The notes under the pieces were generated by a model that did not search any database, was not told the DNA's origin, and saw nothing but the letters and a program-made list of their open reading frames with translations. Source: an uncultured Candidatus Saccharibacteria bacterium (GTDB lineage: Bacteria; Patescibacteriota; Saccharimonadia; Saccharimonadales; Saccharimonadaceae). Taken from it: 54,964 nucleotides of DNA. A program made the position numbers and the translations under genes. Positions 25,056 through 33,504 of the stretch are shown one piece after another. The stretch lies in NCBI GenBank assembly GCA_938041005.1, contig CALHZJ010000114.1, forward strand, positions 1-54,964, read 5' to 3'. Numbering within the stretch: position 1 is the stretch's first letter; each line of letters starts with the position of its first letter.

Positions 25056-26661
25056 TCTTCTCCGTCACGTCAAACTTATCAAGATATTTACCAAGCAAAA
25101 GATGAGTTTGTGCATTATATGACGCCAAAGAGCTATATACAATAGAAGTAATAGGCATCAAGAACCATTGTAAGACCATCAATGTATTTCTACTCTTCTT
25201 GTATCTTTCTGGACGAGGCGGCAACAACTTGAACGATACAAAAATCAATACCAAAATACTTATCATAGCTACTTGTTGTATTAAACTAACGGTATCTGGT
25301 AATTGATGGGCAGCGACACTACGCGCAGCTTCACTATTCAGCACAAGAGGAGCCCATCCACCGAAAGCGACAATTAGGGCAATACAAGCCTGAGTTACAT
25401 GACCATCCAATAATCTCACAAACCTAGCCAGGCTGGGCCAAAATTTTACCGTCCTATTTTTATTAAATATGTTGTTACCAACATACGCCACGTCTGAGGC
25501 TCCATAGCTCCAGCGTCGCAGCTGAATAAACTGAGCTTTTAATGTTTTTTTATAACTATTAGCCAACACTGCATCTTGATAAATCGGCACAAAAATTGGC
25601 ACAACTTCATAATTACCATCAAAATAGAAATAGCTTCTCCAGTACTGGTGACCATCCTCAACAATTGTTCGAGTGCTCCAAAAGTTCATCTCAACGAGAG
25701 CATTCATCGGTTGCGAATGTGACGCAAAGTTACGCAAAGAATATGGGCGCATGGAGCTGATAATATTCCAGAATGAGTTCCCTGTCGCCACTACTCGCAT
25801 CGGCGCAGGGACATCCCATATATTATTAGTGAACAAACATATTGGCTGGAACGATAAATGTTTTCTGTCTTCATGAGTAATATATTCATATGTCACATAA
25901 TCAAAGTAATACTTATGCGGCTTATTATCACAGTCCATCGTTGTAACAATAACATCAGAACAGGCTATTTCTTCCTGTTGTAAATATTGCTCCAGCCACT
26001 TGCCTGCATACGTGATATTTCCACCCTTACCAACTACCTCATTTGGCAGATCTTTCGGATGTTTTACAATGTGGAAAGAATGAAAGTACTTACCGTATTT
26101 CTTTTTCAGTATTTTAGCCGTTGTATCAATATCAACACCACCACGCTCTTCGTACGCAAAAACTACAATCAGACGCTCCTTATCATATGTTGTATCTAAA
26201 ACTGATTTAAGAGCAGGCTCAATCACTTCTATACTCTCGTTGTATGCAGGCATAATAAGAGCGTTGTAAATATTACTAGGTTTAGGATAGTACCCATCTT
26301 CCGCAGCAGACATAAATTTTAGGTTATCTACATGTTGTTGATATAACAACTCCTTAGATTGATTATCTCTCAGCCTAGAATAGGCCTCCTTCGGATTTTC
26401 CAAATCAGACAGCCGCTTATTCCAGTCGACTTTTGAAGCTTTTACCATATTATTATGACCATTAACTATCCTATAGCTGATAGCTATTGTTTTTACAAAA
26501 GCAATTAGTATTATAGTCAACAAATAAATTGATGCCAGAACGGGACTTAAAATAGACAAAACGATCAAAAGAACAATAGCCCCGTAGCTTAATAATCCAG
26601 GAAGCATCTCAAGAAAACGATATTTTTTTGTTCGTTTACCAAGTGGGATTTCAATGTCCAT
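24970..26661 (-). CDS. Membrane-bound family 2 glycosyltransferase
   Basis: The 563-residue protein has two N-terminal membrane helices (about 20-60). A GT2 catalytic domain follows: ALIMPAYNESIEVIEPALKSVLD (near 134), VVTTMDCDNKPHKYYFDYV as the DxD-type region, VEDGHQYWRSYF, and QLRRWSYGASD, which is a QxxRW-like motif. Several C-terminal helices (about 420-530) and a charged tail end it. The architecture resembles cellulose-synthase-like processive transferases, so it may make a surface polysaccharide; the product is unknown. The ATG follows AGGA and begins 3 nt after the small membrane gene. The tail coding overlaps nrdR in antisense. Confidence 0.82.
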   Translation of the reverse strand: MDIEIPLGKRTKKYRFLEMLPGLLSYGAIVLLIVLSILSPVLASIYLLTIILIAFVKTIAISYRIVNGHNNMVKASKVDWNKRLSDLENPKEAYSRLRDNQSKELLYQQHVDNLKFMSAAEDGYYPKPSNIYNALIMPAYNESIEVIEPALKSVLDTTYDKERLIVVFAYEERGGVDIDTTAKILKKKYGKYFHSFHIVKHPKDLPNEVVGKGGNITYAGKWLEQYLQQEEIACSDVIVTTMDCDNKPHKYYFDYVTYEYITHEDRKHLSFQPICLFTNNIWDVPAPMRVVATGNSFWNIISSMRPYSLRNFASHSQPMNALVEMNFWSTRTIVEDGHQYWRSYFYFDGNYEVVPIFVPIYQDAVLANSYKKTLKAQFIQLRRWSYGASDVAYVGNNIFNKNRTVKFWPSLARFVRLLDGHVTQACIALIVAFGGWAPLVLNSEAARSVAAHQLPDTVSLIQQVAMISILVLIFVSFKLLPPRPERYKKSRNTLMVLQWFLMPITSIVYSSLASYNAQTHLLLGKYLDKFDVTEKTTVEMNDQNRAQNKKKKDDRDASFSERL

Positions 26662-26664
26662 GTA

Positions 26665-27042
26665 TTATCCTATCGATGCAATTTTAATTATAGAATAGGC
26701 TAAAATAGCTAAAATAGCTAAAATACCCAACGTTAACCACAAAAGAAATATAGCCAAACTTCGTTTCTCTAGTGAAATTAACTTGACACTTAGCGCAGAG
26801 TGACCAAAAACTATCATAAACGCCAAAGCAAAATAACTAAGCAGACTAGACCAATGGCTCCTATAAAAATTCGCATTACCATACGTAGTGTAGCGCGTAA
26901 TAACCTGAGCTTCGCTATGTTTTATTGATGATCCTAAAAATATAGATACAACAATAGCCACAACAGCGTTAACGATCAAAAGAGTTACCACAGTCCTGTC
27001 GCTAAAAACAATTTTTATCGATTTCTTTATAGTGTCTTTCAT
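26665..27042 (-). CDS. Three-helix membrane protein, unknown
   Basis: The 125-residue protein has hydrophobic segments at about 16-36, 67-88 and 95-121 and no recognised domain. The ATG lies only 4 nt after the encoded CCA of tRNA-Thr, and no SD can fit, so the message is probably released by tRNA 3' processing. It is followed after 3 nt by the glycosyltransferase and is likely its partner. The tRNA promoter at 27137-27164 would drive all three. Confidence 0.7.
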   Translation of the reverse strand: MKDTIKKSIKIVFSDRTVVTLLIVNAVVAIVVSIFLGSSIKHSEAQVITRYTTYGNANFYRSHWSSLLSYFALAFMIVFGHSALSVKLISLEKRSLAIFLLWLTLGILAILAILAYSIIKIASIG

Positions 27043-27046
27043 AAAA

Positions 27047-27122
27047 TGGAGCCGTTGACTGGGCTTGAACCAGCGACCTGCTCGTTACGAATGAGCTGCT
27101 CTACCAGCTGAGCTACAACGGC
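27047..27122 (-). tRNA. tRNA-Thr (anticodon CGT)
   Basis: A 76-nt cloverleaf is present. The acceptor GCCGTTG/CAACGGC is perfect, the anticodon loop TTCGTAA gives CGT, the T-loop is TTCAAGC, and CCA is encoded. The anticodon stem has one A-C opposition next to the loop. It is directly followed, after 4 nt, by a coding gene on the same strand. Confidence 0.93.
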
Positions 27123-27136
27123 AAACTCCTTAGGAA

Positions 27137-27164
27137 ATTATAGCAAAAATAGGAGTTTTTTCAA
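27137..27164 (-). promoter_or_regulatory. Promoter of tRNA-Thr and downstream genes
   Basis: On the minus strand TTGAAA (27159-27164), a 16-nt spacer and TGCTATAAT (-10 at 27137-27142) are present. An 8-bp inverted repeat AAACTCCT/AGGAGTTT overlaps the region, with unknown meaning. Confidence 0.65.
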
Positions 27165-27174
27165 ACTAGAACGA

Positions 27175-28173
27175 CTATTTATCAATTGAAATGAAATATT
27201 TTACTTTATTGTTATTTTTTAAGTAGTTAAACTGGTTATTAAATTCAGTTAATGGAACTTTTACATAAGAGTAATTTACGGTGTTGCCTTCAATATTATT
27301 AAGCGTCACAAAGTAATATCCATCACCTGAAAGGGTCTTTATTGGACCTGAAATTTTACCCTTTGTTAATGACATAGCCGCTTTCGTTAGGCCTCCGTCA
27401 GAATTATCCGTAGAGACGGATAGATCAAATACTGACTGCACCTTGTCGCCCATTTCCGTAGCAATGTCCTTTAAGGATTTACCCTCTTGCAGCCTCTTCT
27501 TAATGTCAGACGCTAGATTATTAGTTGTTTTATCAATCTTAAAAGATACTTCCTGCTTTAACAAAGTATATTTCATAGCAGTTTTTAGCTCATCCATTGA
27601 CCAATGAAGATTGTCTTTCACTACAGACTCATAAGCGGACTGCGATAGCTTGCTAGATTCCTGCTGTTTTTTGATAAGATCTTGAACCTTTTTATCATCT
27701 ACCGTAATATTATTTTCTCTCGCAAGCTTTTTGGCATATGCCACCTCCAACGCCTTATCTATGGACTGGTTTTGATAGAACTTGACTTTATCCTTTTGAT
27801 CCGCTTGCCCCTGAGACTGCAATACTGCCAACGAACTACGATGGTACAGAAGATAATCACTATACTCGGCATTTTCTCCGTCAATATTAGCCACAGGAAG
27901 AGGTAAAATCTTAGTTATCCTATATGCGATATCGCTTGTATCTTTCCAGACATATAACTGTGCCCAACCAAGAGCAATGAAAACAATCAGAATAACAGCA
28001 CTAACGAGCATCGTTATCCATACCAATCGACGTTTGGTGTATTGGATGGGATATTTATGCTTACGACCAGCCGCCAAAACCTTCTCACGGTGCTGAGCTA
28101 CTGTATCGTTTGTAATCCTCTTAGGTAGCTCCTTCGGCTGTTTTTTATCTTTACGGTTCAATAGATTCTTCAT
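27175..28173 (-). CDS. PpiC/SurA-like membrane-anchored foldase
   Basis: The 332-residue protein has a cytoplasmic basic N-terminus, one membrane helix (about 50-73) and a large outside part. The outside part has a SurA_N-like helical region (KALEVAYAKKLARENNITVDDKKVQDLI, about 138-165). A parvulin-like stretch follows (GKSLKDIATEMGDKV, GGLTKAAMSLTKGKISGPIKTLSGDGYYFV, about 232-300). It would fold or chaperone exported proteins, as PrsA does. Parvulin active-site residues are not evident, so isomerase activity is uncertain. It overlaps the upstream PH-domain gene by 23 nt. Confidence 0.78.
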   Translation of the reverse strand: MKNLLNRKDKKQPKELPKRITNDTVAQHREKVLAAGRKHKYPIQYTKRRLVWITMLVSAVILIVFIALGWAQLYVWKDTSDIAYRITKILPLPVANIDGENAEYSDYLLYHRSSLAVLQSQGQADQKDKVKFYQNQSIDKALEVAYAKKLARENNITVDDKKVQDLIKKQQESSKLSQSAYESVVKDNLHWSMDELKTAMKYTLLKQEVSFKIDKTTNNLASDIKKRLQEGKSLKDIATEMGDKVQSVFDLSVSTDNSDGGLTKAAMSLTKGKISGPIKTLSGDGYYFVTLNNIEGNTVNYSYVKVPLTEFNNQFNYLKNNNKVKYFISIDK

Positions 28174-28681
28174 TGATATCCTCCTTCTTTGTCGAAATTT
28201 CCACTGCGTCTTGTAGTTTATTATAGATCTTATCTGGATGTTCTACGTTTTTTATAACAAGATCTCCAACAAAAGTTTGAATAACTATTGTACCAAACTT
28301 AAACATTTCTCCGCTAAACCCCGGGATACTATAACTAATATTCTGGATCTTTGACAATTTCAGCTCAATGACATCTTTACCAAAAAATCCATGCTGAGTA
28401 ATCTGACGAATCCTCTGATCGGTAACAATATAGTAAGTATAAAACCACATCAAAAAATGATAGAAAAAGAGCATCAAACCAAAAATAAATCCACCAACAA
28501 ATACCCATAAAAGATTCAAATTATCTTGCCAAATTAAAAAAGGCAATGAACCAAGCGCCATTGATCCGAGAAGCAGATAAAATCCTTTTCTCATAGCGAT
28601 TATGTGACGACGAAACACAAACAACAGTTGCTCTCCGTCGCGCTGCCCATCAAATTGCTTATCTTTAATTTGCTCTGTCAT
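28151..28681 (-). CDS. Bacterial PH domain membrane protein (DUF304-like)
   Basis: The 176-residue protein has two adjacent membrane helices (about 33-78). They are followed by YTYYIVTDQRIRQITQHGFFGKDVIELKLSKIQNISYS, typical of the bPH/DUF304 family, and a charged C-terminus. Function in the family is unclear. The ATG is 5 nt after the CCA of tRNA-Arg and has no SD, so the mRNA 5' end is probably made by tRNA processing. It overlaps the foldase gene downstream. Confidence 0.82.
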   Translation of the reverse strand: MTEQIKDKQFDGQRDGEQLLFVFRRHIIAMRKGFYLLLGSMALGSLPFLIWQDNLNLLWVFVGGFIFGLMLFFYHFLMWFYTYYIVTDQRIRQITQHGFFGKDVIELKLSKIQNISYSIPGFSGEMFKFGTIVIQTFVGDLVIKNVEHPDKIYNKLQDAVEISTKKEDINEESIEP

Positions 28682-28686
28682 ATATC

Positions 28687-28763
28687 TGGTACCCCGGGCA
28701 GGAGTCGAACCTACAACCTTATCCTTAGGACGGATCTGCTCTATCCAGTTGAGCTACCGAGGC
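28687..28763 (-). tRNA. tRNA-Arg (anticodon CCT)
   Basis: A 77-nt cloverleaf is present. The acceptor GCCTCGG/CCGGGGT has two wobble pairs, the anticodon loop GTCCTAA gives CCT (AGG codons), and CCA is encoded. An extended -10 TGGTATAAT (28772-28777) ends 8 nt before the mature 5' end, so transcription may begin at or next to the mature terminus. Confidence 0.93.
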
Positions 28764-28804
28764 ATACAACCATTATACCACGGCAACTCTCAGGAAAGAC
28801 TAGC

Positions 28805-29329
28805 TTAGCGAGTAAACTTTTCACTTAATGTGTGATAATTTACCAATTCTTCCGGCTTGAACCAGTGCTCGATCTCACGAACAGCCTCATCTGAATCGCC
28901 AGATGCGTGAATTAAATTTGGAACTCCCTTTTGACACTCATCTGCATAGCCAAAACTAATGTGTGAATAATCACCGCGAATTGTTCCCATGTCAGCCGAC
29001 TTAGGCTCTGTTGGACCAACAATCTTCCTAACAACAGCAACAGCTTCAACACCCTCTAGTACCATTGCTATGACCGGACCGTCCATCATCATATCTAATG
29101 TTATATTCAAAGTTCCCTCACCTCGACGAGTAGCCAATTTACCAATGTCTTCGTAATGAGCATAGTAATGGTCCCTAGATGGTGATGTCATTTTTACACC
29201 AACTATTTTTAGGCCAACTCGCTCAAAACGTTGTAAAATTTCCCCAACGATACCTCGTTGAACTGCGTCAGGCTTAAAGACGATCAATGTCCTCTCAACA
29301 CCACAGTAGTTTTTTTCGCTTTCTGCCAT
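28805..29329 (-). CDS. ndk: Nucleoside diphosphate kinase
   Basis: The 174-residue enzyme balances NTP pools via a phosphohistidine. It starts ERTLIVFKPDAVQRGIVGEIL. The active-site histidine is in NLIHASGDSDEAVREIEHWF, a variant of the usual NxxHGSDS: HAS replaces HGS and a Gly replaces one Ser. It is about 30 residues longer than common bacterial NDKs because of inserted segments around residues 58-80 and 125-137. The SD is GGAGTATCT-ATG. In a parasite with little nucleotide synthesis it would process imported nucleotides (inference). Confidence 0.93.
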   Translation of the reverse strand: MAESEKNYCGVERTLIVFKPDAVQRGIVGEILQRFERVGLKIVGVKMTSPSRDHYYAHYEDIGKLATRRGEGTLNITLDMMMDGPVIAMVLEGVEAVAVVRKIVGPTEPKSADMGTIRGDYSHISFGYADECQKGVPNLIHASGDSDEAVREIEHWFKPEELVNYHTLSEKFTR

Positions 29330-29379
29330 AGATACTCCTCTGCTTATTATTTTCTAATATAGTAGCAGAAATAAATAAT

Positions 29380-29408
29380 TTGATAAACATATTCATTAGC
29401 GATAGAAT
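29380..29408 (+). promoter_or_regulatory. Promoter of the tyrosine recombinase gene
   Basis: TTGATA (29380-29385), a 17-nt spacer and TAGAAT (29403-29408) are present. The -10 ends 7 nt before the ATG at 29416. Confidence 0.65.
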
Positions 29409-29415
29409 AAATATT

Positions 29416-30339
29416 ATGTTTATATCAGAAGCTTTAACTGATTTCTTAGAGCACCTAGAGGTTGAAGGTGGGCGTAGTCAAAAAACCATCATAAATTATC
29501 AACTATACCTGGAGAGATTCATTGATTTTGCTGGCGATATAAATGTTGATAAAATTACATCAGAGCTAATACGCCAGTATCGCCTCTGGTTAAACCGTTA
29601 TAAAAATGACAACACCGGCGAAGAGCTGTCTTTAATTACCCAAAGTTATCATCTTATTGCATTACGAGGTCTATTAACTTACCTTTCTCGTCGTAATATC
29701 AAAAGCCTGGCTGCCGACAGAATTATATTGCCCAAAGTAGTTCGTAAACAAGTGACTTTTTTACAATATGACGAGATTTTACGTATGATTGATCAAATAC
29801 CAACCGATACAGAATCTGGACTGAGAGATCGAGCAATCGTTGAGTTGCTATTTTCCAGCGGACTGCGCGTTTCAGAATTGGTCAATTTAAACCGAGATCA
29901 TATAAACCTAAAGAGGCGCGAATTTATGGTGCGAGGAAAAGGACAAAAGGATCGCCCTGTTTTTATTTCAAAAAGCGCTGCCGAACACATATCGGCATAC
30001 TTGGAGTCTAGAACAGATAATCTACCCGCCCTATTTTTAAGCTATAGTAAACGTCACGCAACTCCTAACACCTCCGGAGATTACCGTAGGTTAAGCGCGC
30101 GCAGTATTCAGAGAATGGTTGGTCAATATGCTAGATTAGCTGGCATTACAAAACATGTAAGTCCACACACTATGCGTCACAGTTTTGCTACTGACCTACT
30201 TATGAACGGTGCGGACTTGCGCTCAGTCCAATCAATGCTGGGACATAGCAATATATCAACAACACAGGTATACACGCACGTTACCGACCAGCATCTGAAA
30301 GACATTCACGACCGATTTCATAGTGACACAGAATCTTAA
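29416..30339 (+). CDS. xerC: XerC/XerD-type tyrosine recombinase
   Basis: The 307-residue protein has a SAM-like N-terminal domain (LEHLEVEGGRSQKTIINYQLYLERF). The catalytic domain holds the full set of residues: R in SSGLRVSELVNL, K in RGKGQKDRPVF, HTMRHSFATDLL (H and R), LGHSNISTTQVYTHV (H and the nucleophile Tyr). The role is probably chromosome dimer resolution with FtsK, which is encoded at 48470. Only one Xer gene is seen here, so xerC versus a single-recombinase (XerH/XerS-like) system cannot be decided. An upstream in-frame TTG coincides with the -35 box, so the leaderless ATG at 29416 is preferred. Confidence 0.88.
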   Translation: MFISEALTDFLEHLEVEGGRSQKTIINYQLYLERFIDFAGDINVDKITSELIRQYRLWLNRYKNDNTGEELSLITQSYHLIALRGLLTYLSRRNIKSLAADRIILPKVVRKQVTFLQYDEILRMIDQIPTDTESGLRDRAIVELLFSSGLRVSELVNLNRDHINLKRREFMVRGKGQKDRPVFISKSAAEHISAYLESRTDNLPALFLSYSKRHATPNTSGDYRRLSARSIQRMVGQYARLAGITKHVSPHTMRHSFATDLLMNGADLRSVQSMLGHSNISTTQVYTHVTDQHLKDIHDRFHSDTES

Positions 30340-30340
30340 C

Positions 30341-31483
30341 CTATGGCTTACATTGACCTGCAGTAGCAGATCCGCCACCAGATACAGAGAAATCTTTACA
30401 CAGACTATTCCTTAATTCAACCGCATTATTAGGATATGCGAAATCATCTCCTATTTGCAATCGAGCTTCAACTCTTCTAAACAAATCACTTGCTCGCCCT
30501 GTGGAATCGACAATTGGCTGAACTCCATCAAAATTGACAATCGTTCCGTCGGTTTTCTGGAGAGAAATCTTCACACTGCCGCCTTTATATATAGGCAATA
30601 ATCTCAAGAACGCAGTTTCGCTACCAGCTGGAATCTCATCAACATCAATCACCGCCTTACACGAATATTCGCCAGAAAACTTGAATGTCTTACTGCAAGA
30701 AACCACACTTGTTCCATTATTATGTTCATTCCCGTCAGTTGCGCGTGGATGATCAGAAATCTTACCAGAAACAGCAGTACCATTCTGGCTTGCTACGTCT
30801 GACCTTAAAACGTTCGGTCGTAAGAAAGAAGTGACACCAGTTGAGTCTAAAGCCGCTAAATTAAAGGTAGATCCTGGATTAATAAGCTGCACGCGCATCA
30901 ATTGTGGCGAATTAGTATTCCAGTTGCTTTTCGTCGGCAAATCCCCAGAAGTGGATATTTCAGTGTTAGCGGCGTTAGCGCCATTCAAATTGCTCTCATC
31001 ATCGCGCCTATACCATTCAATAGATATCTTGCTGAATGAACCAGTTGCGCGTAGTGGCACAATTTGAGATTTTTCCTCAATAGACTTATATATAAAATCT
31101 TGAGATTTCATAGTGATCTTTACGCAAGTATACGCTTGATCAAATTTTTTACCCGCATCCGTACCAGTTTTAATAATAGTTTCACCAGAAGAACTGCCTC
31201 CAACGACACCAGACGCCGCGACCATATTACAATTAATTGGACCATTCAGCACTCCCGCCGCTTGAATATTGCCAGTCTGGGCGGCACGAACCACGCGCTT
31301 AGCATCCTCAACCCCAGCCAAAGCCGCGTCATAAGCACTCTGCGACAGATCATTATTCGAGGATTGTCGCTGATCCATAATCATCAACTTGATAAACCCA
31401 ATAGTAACAATAGTCAGCAACATCGCGCCAAATATAACCGCAAAAAGAGATACAGCACCTGATTGTCGCGCATTTTTACCCAT
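30341..31483 (-). CDS. PilX-like minor pilin / pilus assembly protein
   Basis: The 380-residue protein has an N-terminal cytoplasmic stub, MGKNARQSGAVSLFAVIFGAM..., that leads into a membrane helix. ASNNDLSQSAYDAALAGVEDAKRVVR-like helix features (from about 38) follow, typical of PilX. A long polar beta domain has several cysteine pairs. It is the last gene of the minor pilin operon and overlaps the PilW-like gene by 8 nt. It ends 1 bp from the convergent recombinase gene. Large minor pilins of this type sit at the pilus tip and prime assembly in other bacteria. Confidence 0.72.
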   Translation of the reverse strand: MGKNARQSGAVSLFAVIFGAMLLTIVTIGFIKLMIMDQRQSSNNDLSQSAYDAALAGVEDAKRVVRAAQTGNIQAAGVLNGPINCNMVAASGVVGGSSSGETIIKTGTDAGKKFDQAYTCVKITMKSQDFIYKSIEEKSQIVPLRATGSFSKISIEWYRRDDESNLNGANAANTEISTSGDLPTKSNWNTNSPQLMRVQLINPGSTFNLAALDSTGVTSFLRPNVLRSDVASQNGTAVSGKISDHPRATDGNEHNNGTSVVSCSKTFKFSGEYSCKAVIDVDEIPAGSETAFLRLLPIYKGGSVKISLQKTDGTIVNFDGVQPIVDSTGRASDLFRRVEARLQIGDDFAYPNNAVELRNSLCKDFSVSGGGSATAGQCKP

Positions 31484-32174
31484 TTGTCCTCACAATCATC
31501 TCAAATTTATTTATAGCACAGAACTCAAAATTGCTATCATCTTCAGTCGGAGCTTTACAGGAAGAATTCCTTATTTCACTCATCTTGCTCGTCCCCAATG
31601 TAAAAGTCAATTTATACAGCGCCTCTCTTGAATTATCTGAGGTAACCTTTTCTAACGTAACTTCGTGCACGCCAATTGAACCATCACCGCTATTGATAGA
31701 CCTGAGCAAATTGGATGATTTTGCAAGATCGACAGTTTCTGGATATTTGCCAGAAGCGTCTTTTTTACACAATCCGCTATCCGCATCAACTACGCGCACC
31801 AAATTCACTGGATTACCATTAACCTTAAACAGACTATTTCCGCCCAACAGGCTAGGATCGTCCAAATACTTCGGATTATTCCATACATAAGAATGAGAAC
31901 CAAGACAAAGTCGACCAGTTGACCAATTGCTATTATTCGGCACCCTCAAACCAGTAGTGTCAATCTTTTCAGCATTTGCCTGAAGAAAATCGCGTCGAAT
32001 AGTATCTGAAATATCTCGCCCCGCTTGATTAACATCACGAAGTACAATTCCTCTGCTATACATTTTTCCCGCTTGAATACCCACCATCGCAATCGACAAC
32101 AAAAGAACAGAGATAAAACTCATGGCGAGCATCAATTCGATAAGTGTAAATCCTTTTTTATAGCCCCGAATCAT
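31476..32174 (-). CDS. PilW-like minor prepilin
   Basis: The 232-residue protein begins MIRGYKKGFTLIELMLAMSF. KG|FTLIE is a class III prepilin cleavage site with E at +5. The body has four cysteines and a globular domain. It overlaps its neighbours by 17 and 8 nt, so translation is coupled. Assignment to PilW is by order and size only. Confidence 0.82.
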   Translation of the reverse strand: MIRGYKKGFTLIELMLAMSFISVLLLSIAMVGIQAGKMYSRGIVLRDVNQAGRDISDTIRRDFLQANAEKIDTTGLRVPNNSNWSTGRLCLGSHSYVWNNPKYLDDPSLLGGNSLFKVNGNPVNLVRVVDADSGLCKKDASGKYPETVDLAKSSNLLRSINSGDGSIGVHEVTLEKVTSDNSREALYKLTFTLGTSKMSEIRNSSCKAPTEDDSNFEFCAINKFEMIVRTNG

Positions 32175-32739
32175 ACAACCTCACAATCGTACCAATAGTC
32201 GCCGGCATTTTACTGCCAACTGGCATCCAGCATGCTTTTATGTACGCATCATATTTGTTGCTATCCCTGCTTCCAGTGGCCGTACTCGGCTTAACCAATC
32301 TAACAGATATTCCATACGTTTTTTTAGTATCGCTATCAACCCGCGCATATGTTTCTGCCGCTTTATAATCTCCAGGATTGTTCAATATACTAATCTTCGA
32401 AGCGAGCGAAGGCGTCGCAGCCAAAGCAAACTCTTTCGTAGAAAAATCATCAGGACATTTTTCGACACCCAAGTTTCCTTCATTGTCATTAACAGCAGAA
32501 ACGCTCACCGAATTATTGTCTACCAATTTCTTCCAAGTATCATTTTTCATATCATGCGCATATCTTAGCATTTCAGCCTGAGCGTCAACCTGTTGGCGAA
32601 CCAACGTCGTCTCTAAAGAATACTGAGCAATAGCCATCCCGCGATTCATGGTTTCTAATGCAATAACGGCAACTAGGCTAAAAATAGTTACTCCAAGTAA
32701 CACCTCGACAAGTGTGTCACCTCTGTTAAACTTACGCAT
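32158..32739 (-). CDS. PilV-like minor prepilin
   Basis: The 193-residue protein begins MRKFNRGDTLVEVLLGVTIF. The cleavage site RG|DTLVE is unusual in having Asp instead of Phe at +1 but keeps Glu at +5. The ATG at 32739 is preferred over the one at 32760, because AGGAGG lies 8 nt before it and MRKFNRG is a normal prepilin leader. It overlaps the upstream prepilin gene by 8 nt. Confidence 0.8.
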   Translation of the reverse strand: MRKFNRGDTLVEVLLGVTIFSLVAVIALETMNRGMAIAQYSLETTLVRQQVDAQAEMLRYAHDMKNDTWKKLVDNNSVSVSAVNDNEGNLGVEKCPDDFSTKEFALAATPSLASKISILNNPGDYKAAETYARVDSDTKKTYGISVRLVKPSTATGSRDSNKYDAYIKACWMPVGSKMPATIGTIVRLYDSGL

Positions 32740-33472
32740 CAGCACAACCTCCTGTCGCATTACCCATAACTACAGCATCAGCAGAACCTGCGTGTGATCG
32801 TAGAAAAATAGATAATCTCTCTCCCGGTAGCCAGCCGTCATCATAAACACAAATTTCCCTCTGTTGACGCTGCTCGCCAGCAGATTGCACAACTCCAGCA
32901 CTATTTTTATTGTTGACGAAATCAGTTAAATTGTCACCGAATCGACTCGTGCCAGTTCTAATATCCAACTGCCCCGTCTCTGGATGGCGGTACATCAAAA
33001 TAGAAATATACGCACTATCCTTAGCTTGGTTAGAAAACCTAGTTTTTGCTTGCCAATTAACAATATATTTATCAGACTCAGCGCCCCGTCTATAAGTCCA
33101 CGCGCTACCCTTATCTGATCTATAGGCATAAACTGGATAAGTTTTGTACAGATTGCCGTCCGTTGAGCCCAGAGAACCTTCAGTGGTAATATAGCGACCG
33201 ACAATCACGCAATCAGATTGACCGCGCAGAGTTTCAGCTCGACCATCAGAGCCTTCAATTGGGCAAGTGCCCTTAGATCGCTCATTCTCAACATTGACCA
33301 CCTTCGAGTATTCATTTCGCAAAAAACCAGCATAAGACTGCACCGAATCGCGATATTGCTGACGATTAATTGACATACTTACGCCAACCATCAGCATAGA
33401 GGTCAGCAAACCAGAAATAGCCACAAACAAAATCACTTCAATTATAGTAAAACCTTTTTGTTTATTGCCCAT
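32732..33472 (-). CDS. Minor prepilin (FimT/GspH-like)
   Basis: The 246-residue protein begins MGNKQKGFTIIEVILFVAISG, with a KG|FTIIE prepilin site. The ATG at 33472 has GGAGAAGTG just before it; the open frame upstream adds 18 unlikely residues. The body has cysteines and a GYITTEG-like strand-rich region. It is the first of four consecutive minor pilins, 32 nt after the prepilin peptidase gene. Confidence 0.82.
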   Translation of the reverse strand: MGNKQKGFTIIEVILFVAISGLLTSMLMVGVSMSINRQQYRDSVQSYAGFLRNEYSKVVNVENERSKGTCPIEGSDGRAETLRGQSDCVIVGRYITTEGSLGSTDGNLYKTYPVYAYRSDKGSAWTYRRGAESDKYIVNWQAKTRFSNQAKDSAYISILMYRHPETGQLDIRTGTSRFGDNLTDFVNNKNSAGVVQSAGEQRQQREICVYDDGWLPGERLSIFLRSHAGSADAVVMGNATGGCADA

Positions 33473-33504
33473 CACTTCTCCATTATAACATAAGCGCTTT
33501 TTAC

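Noticed and set aside
27123..27158. Terminator-like inverted repeat AAACTCCT/AGGAGTTT on the plus strand
   Set aside because: There is no plus-strand gene before it, and the repeat overlaps the tRNA-Thr promoter. A 20-nt loop also makes it weak.
29380..29415. Upstream TTG start of the recombinase
   Set aside because: The TTG coincides with the -35 box of a good promoter whose start point falls on the ATG at 29416.
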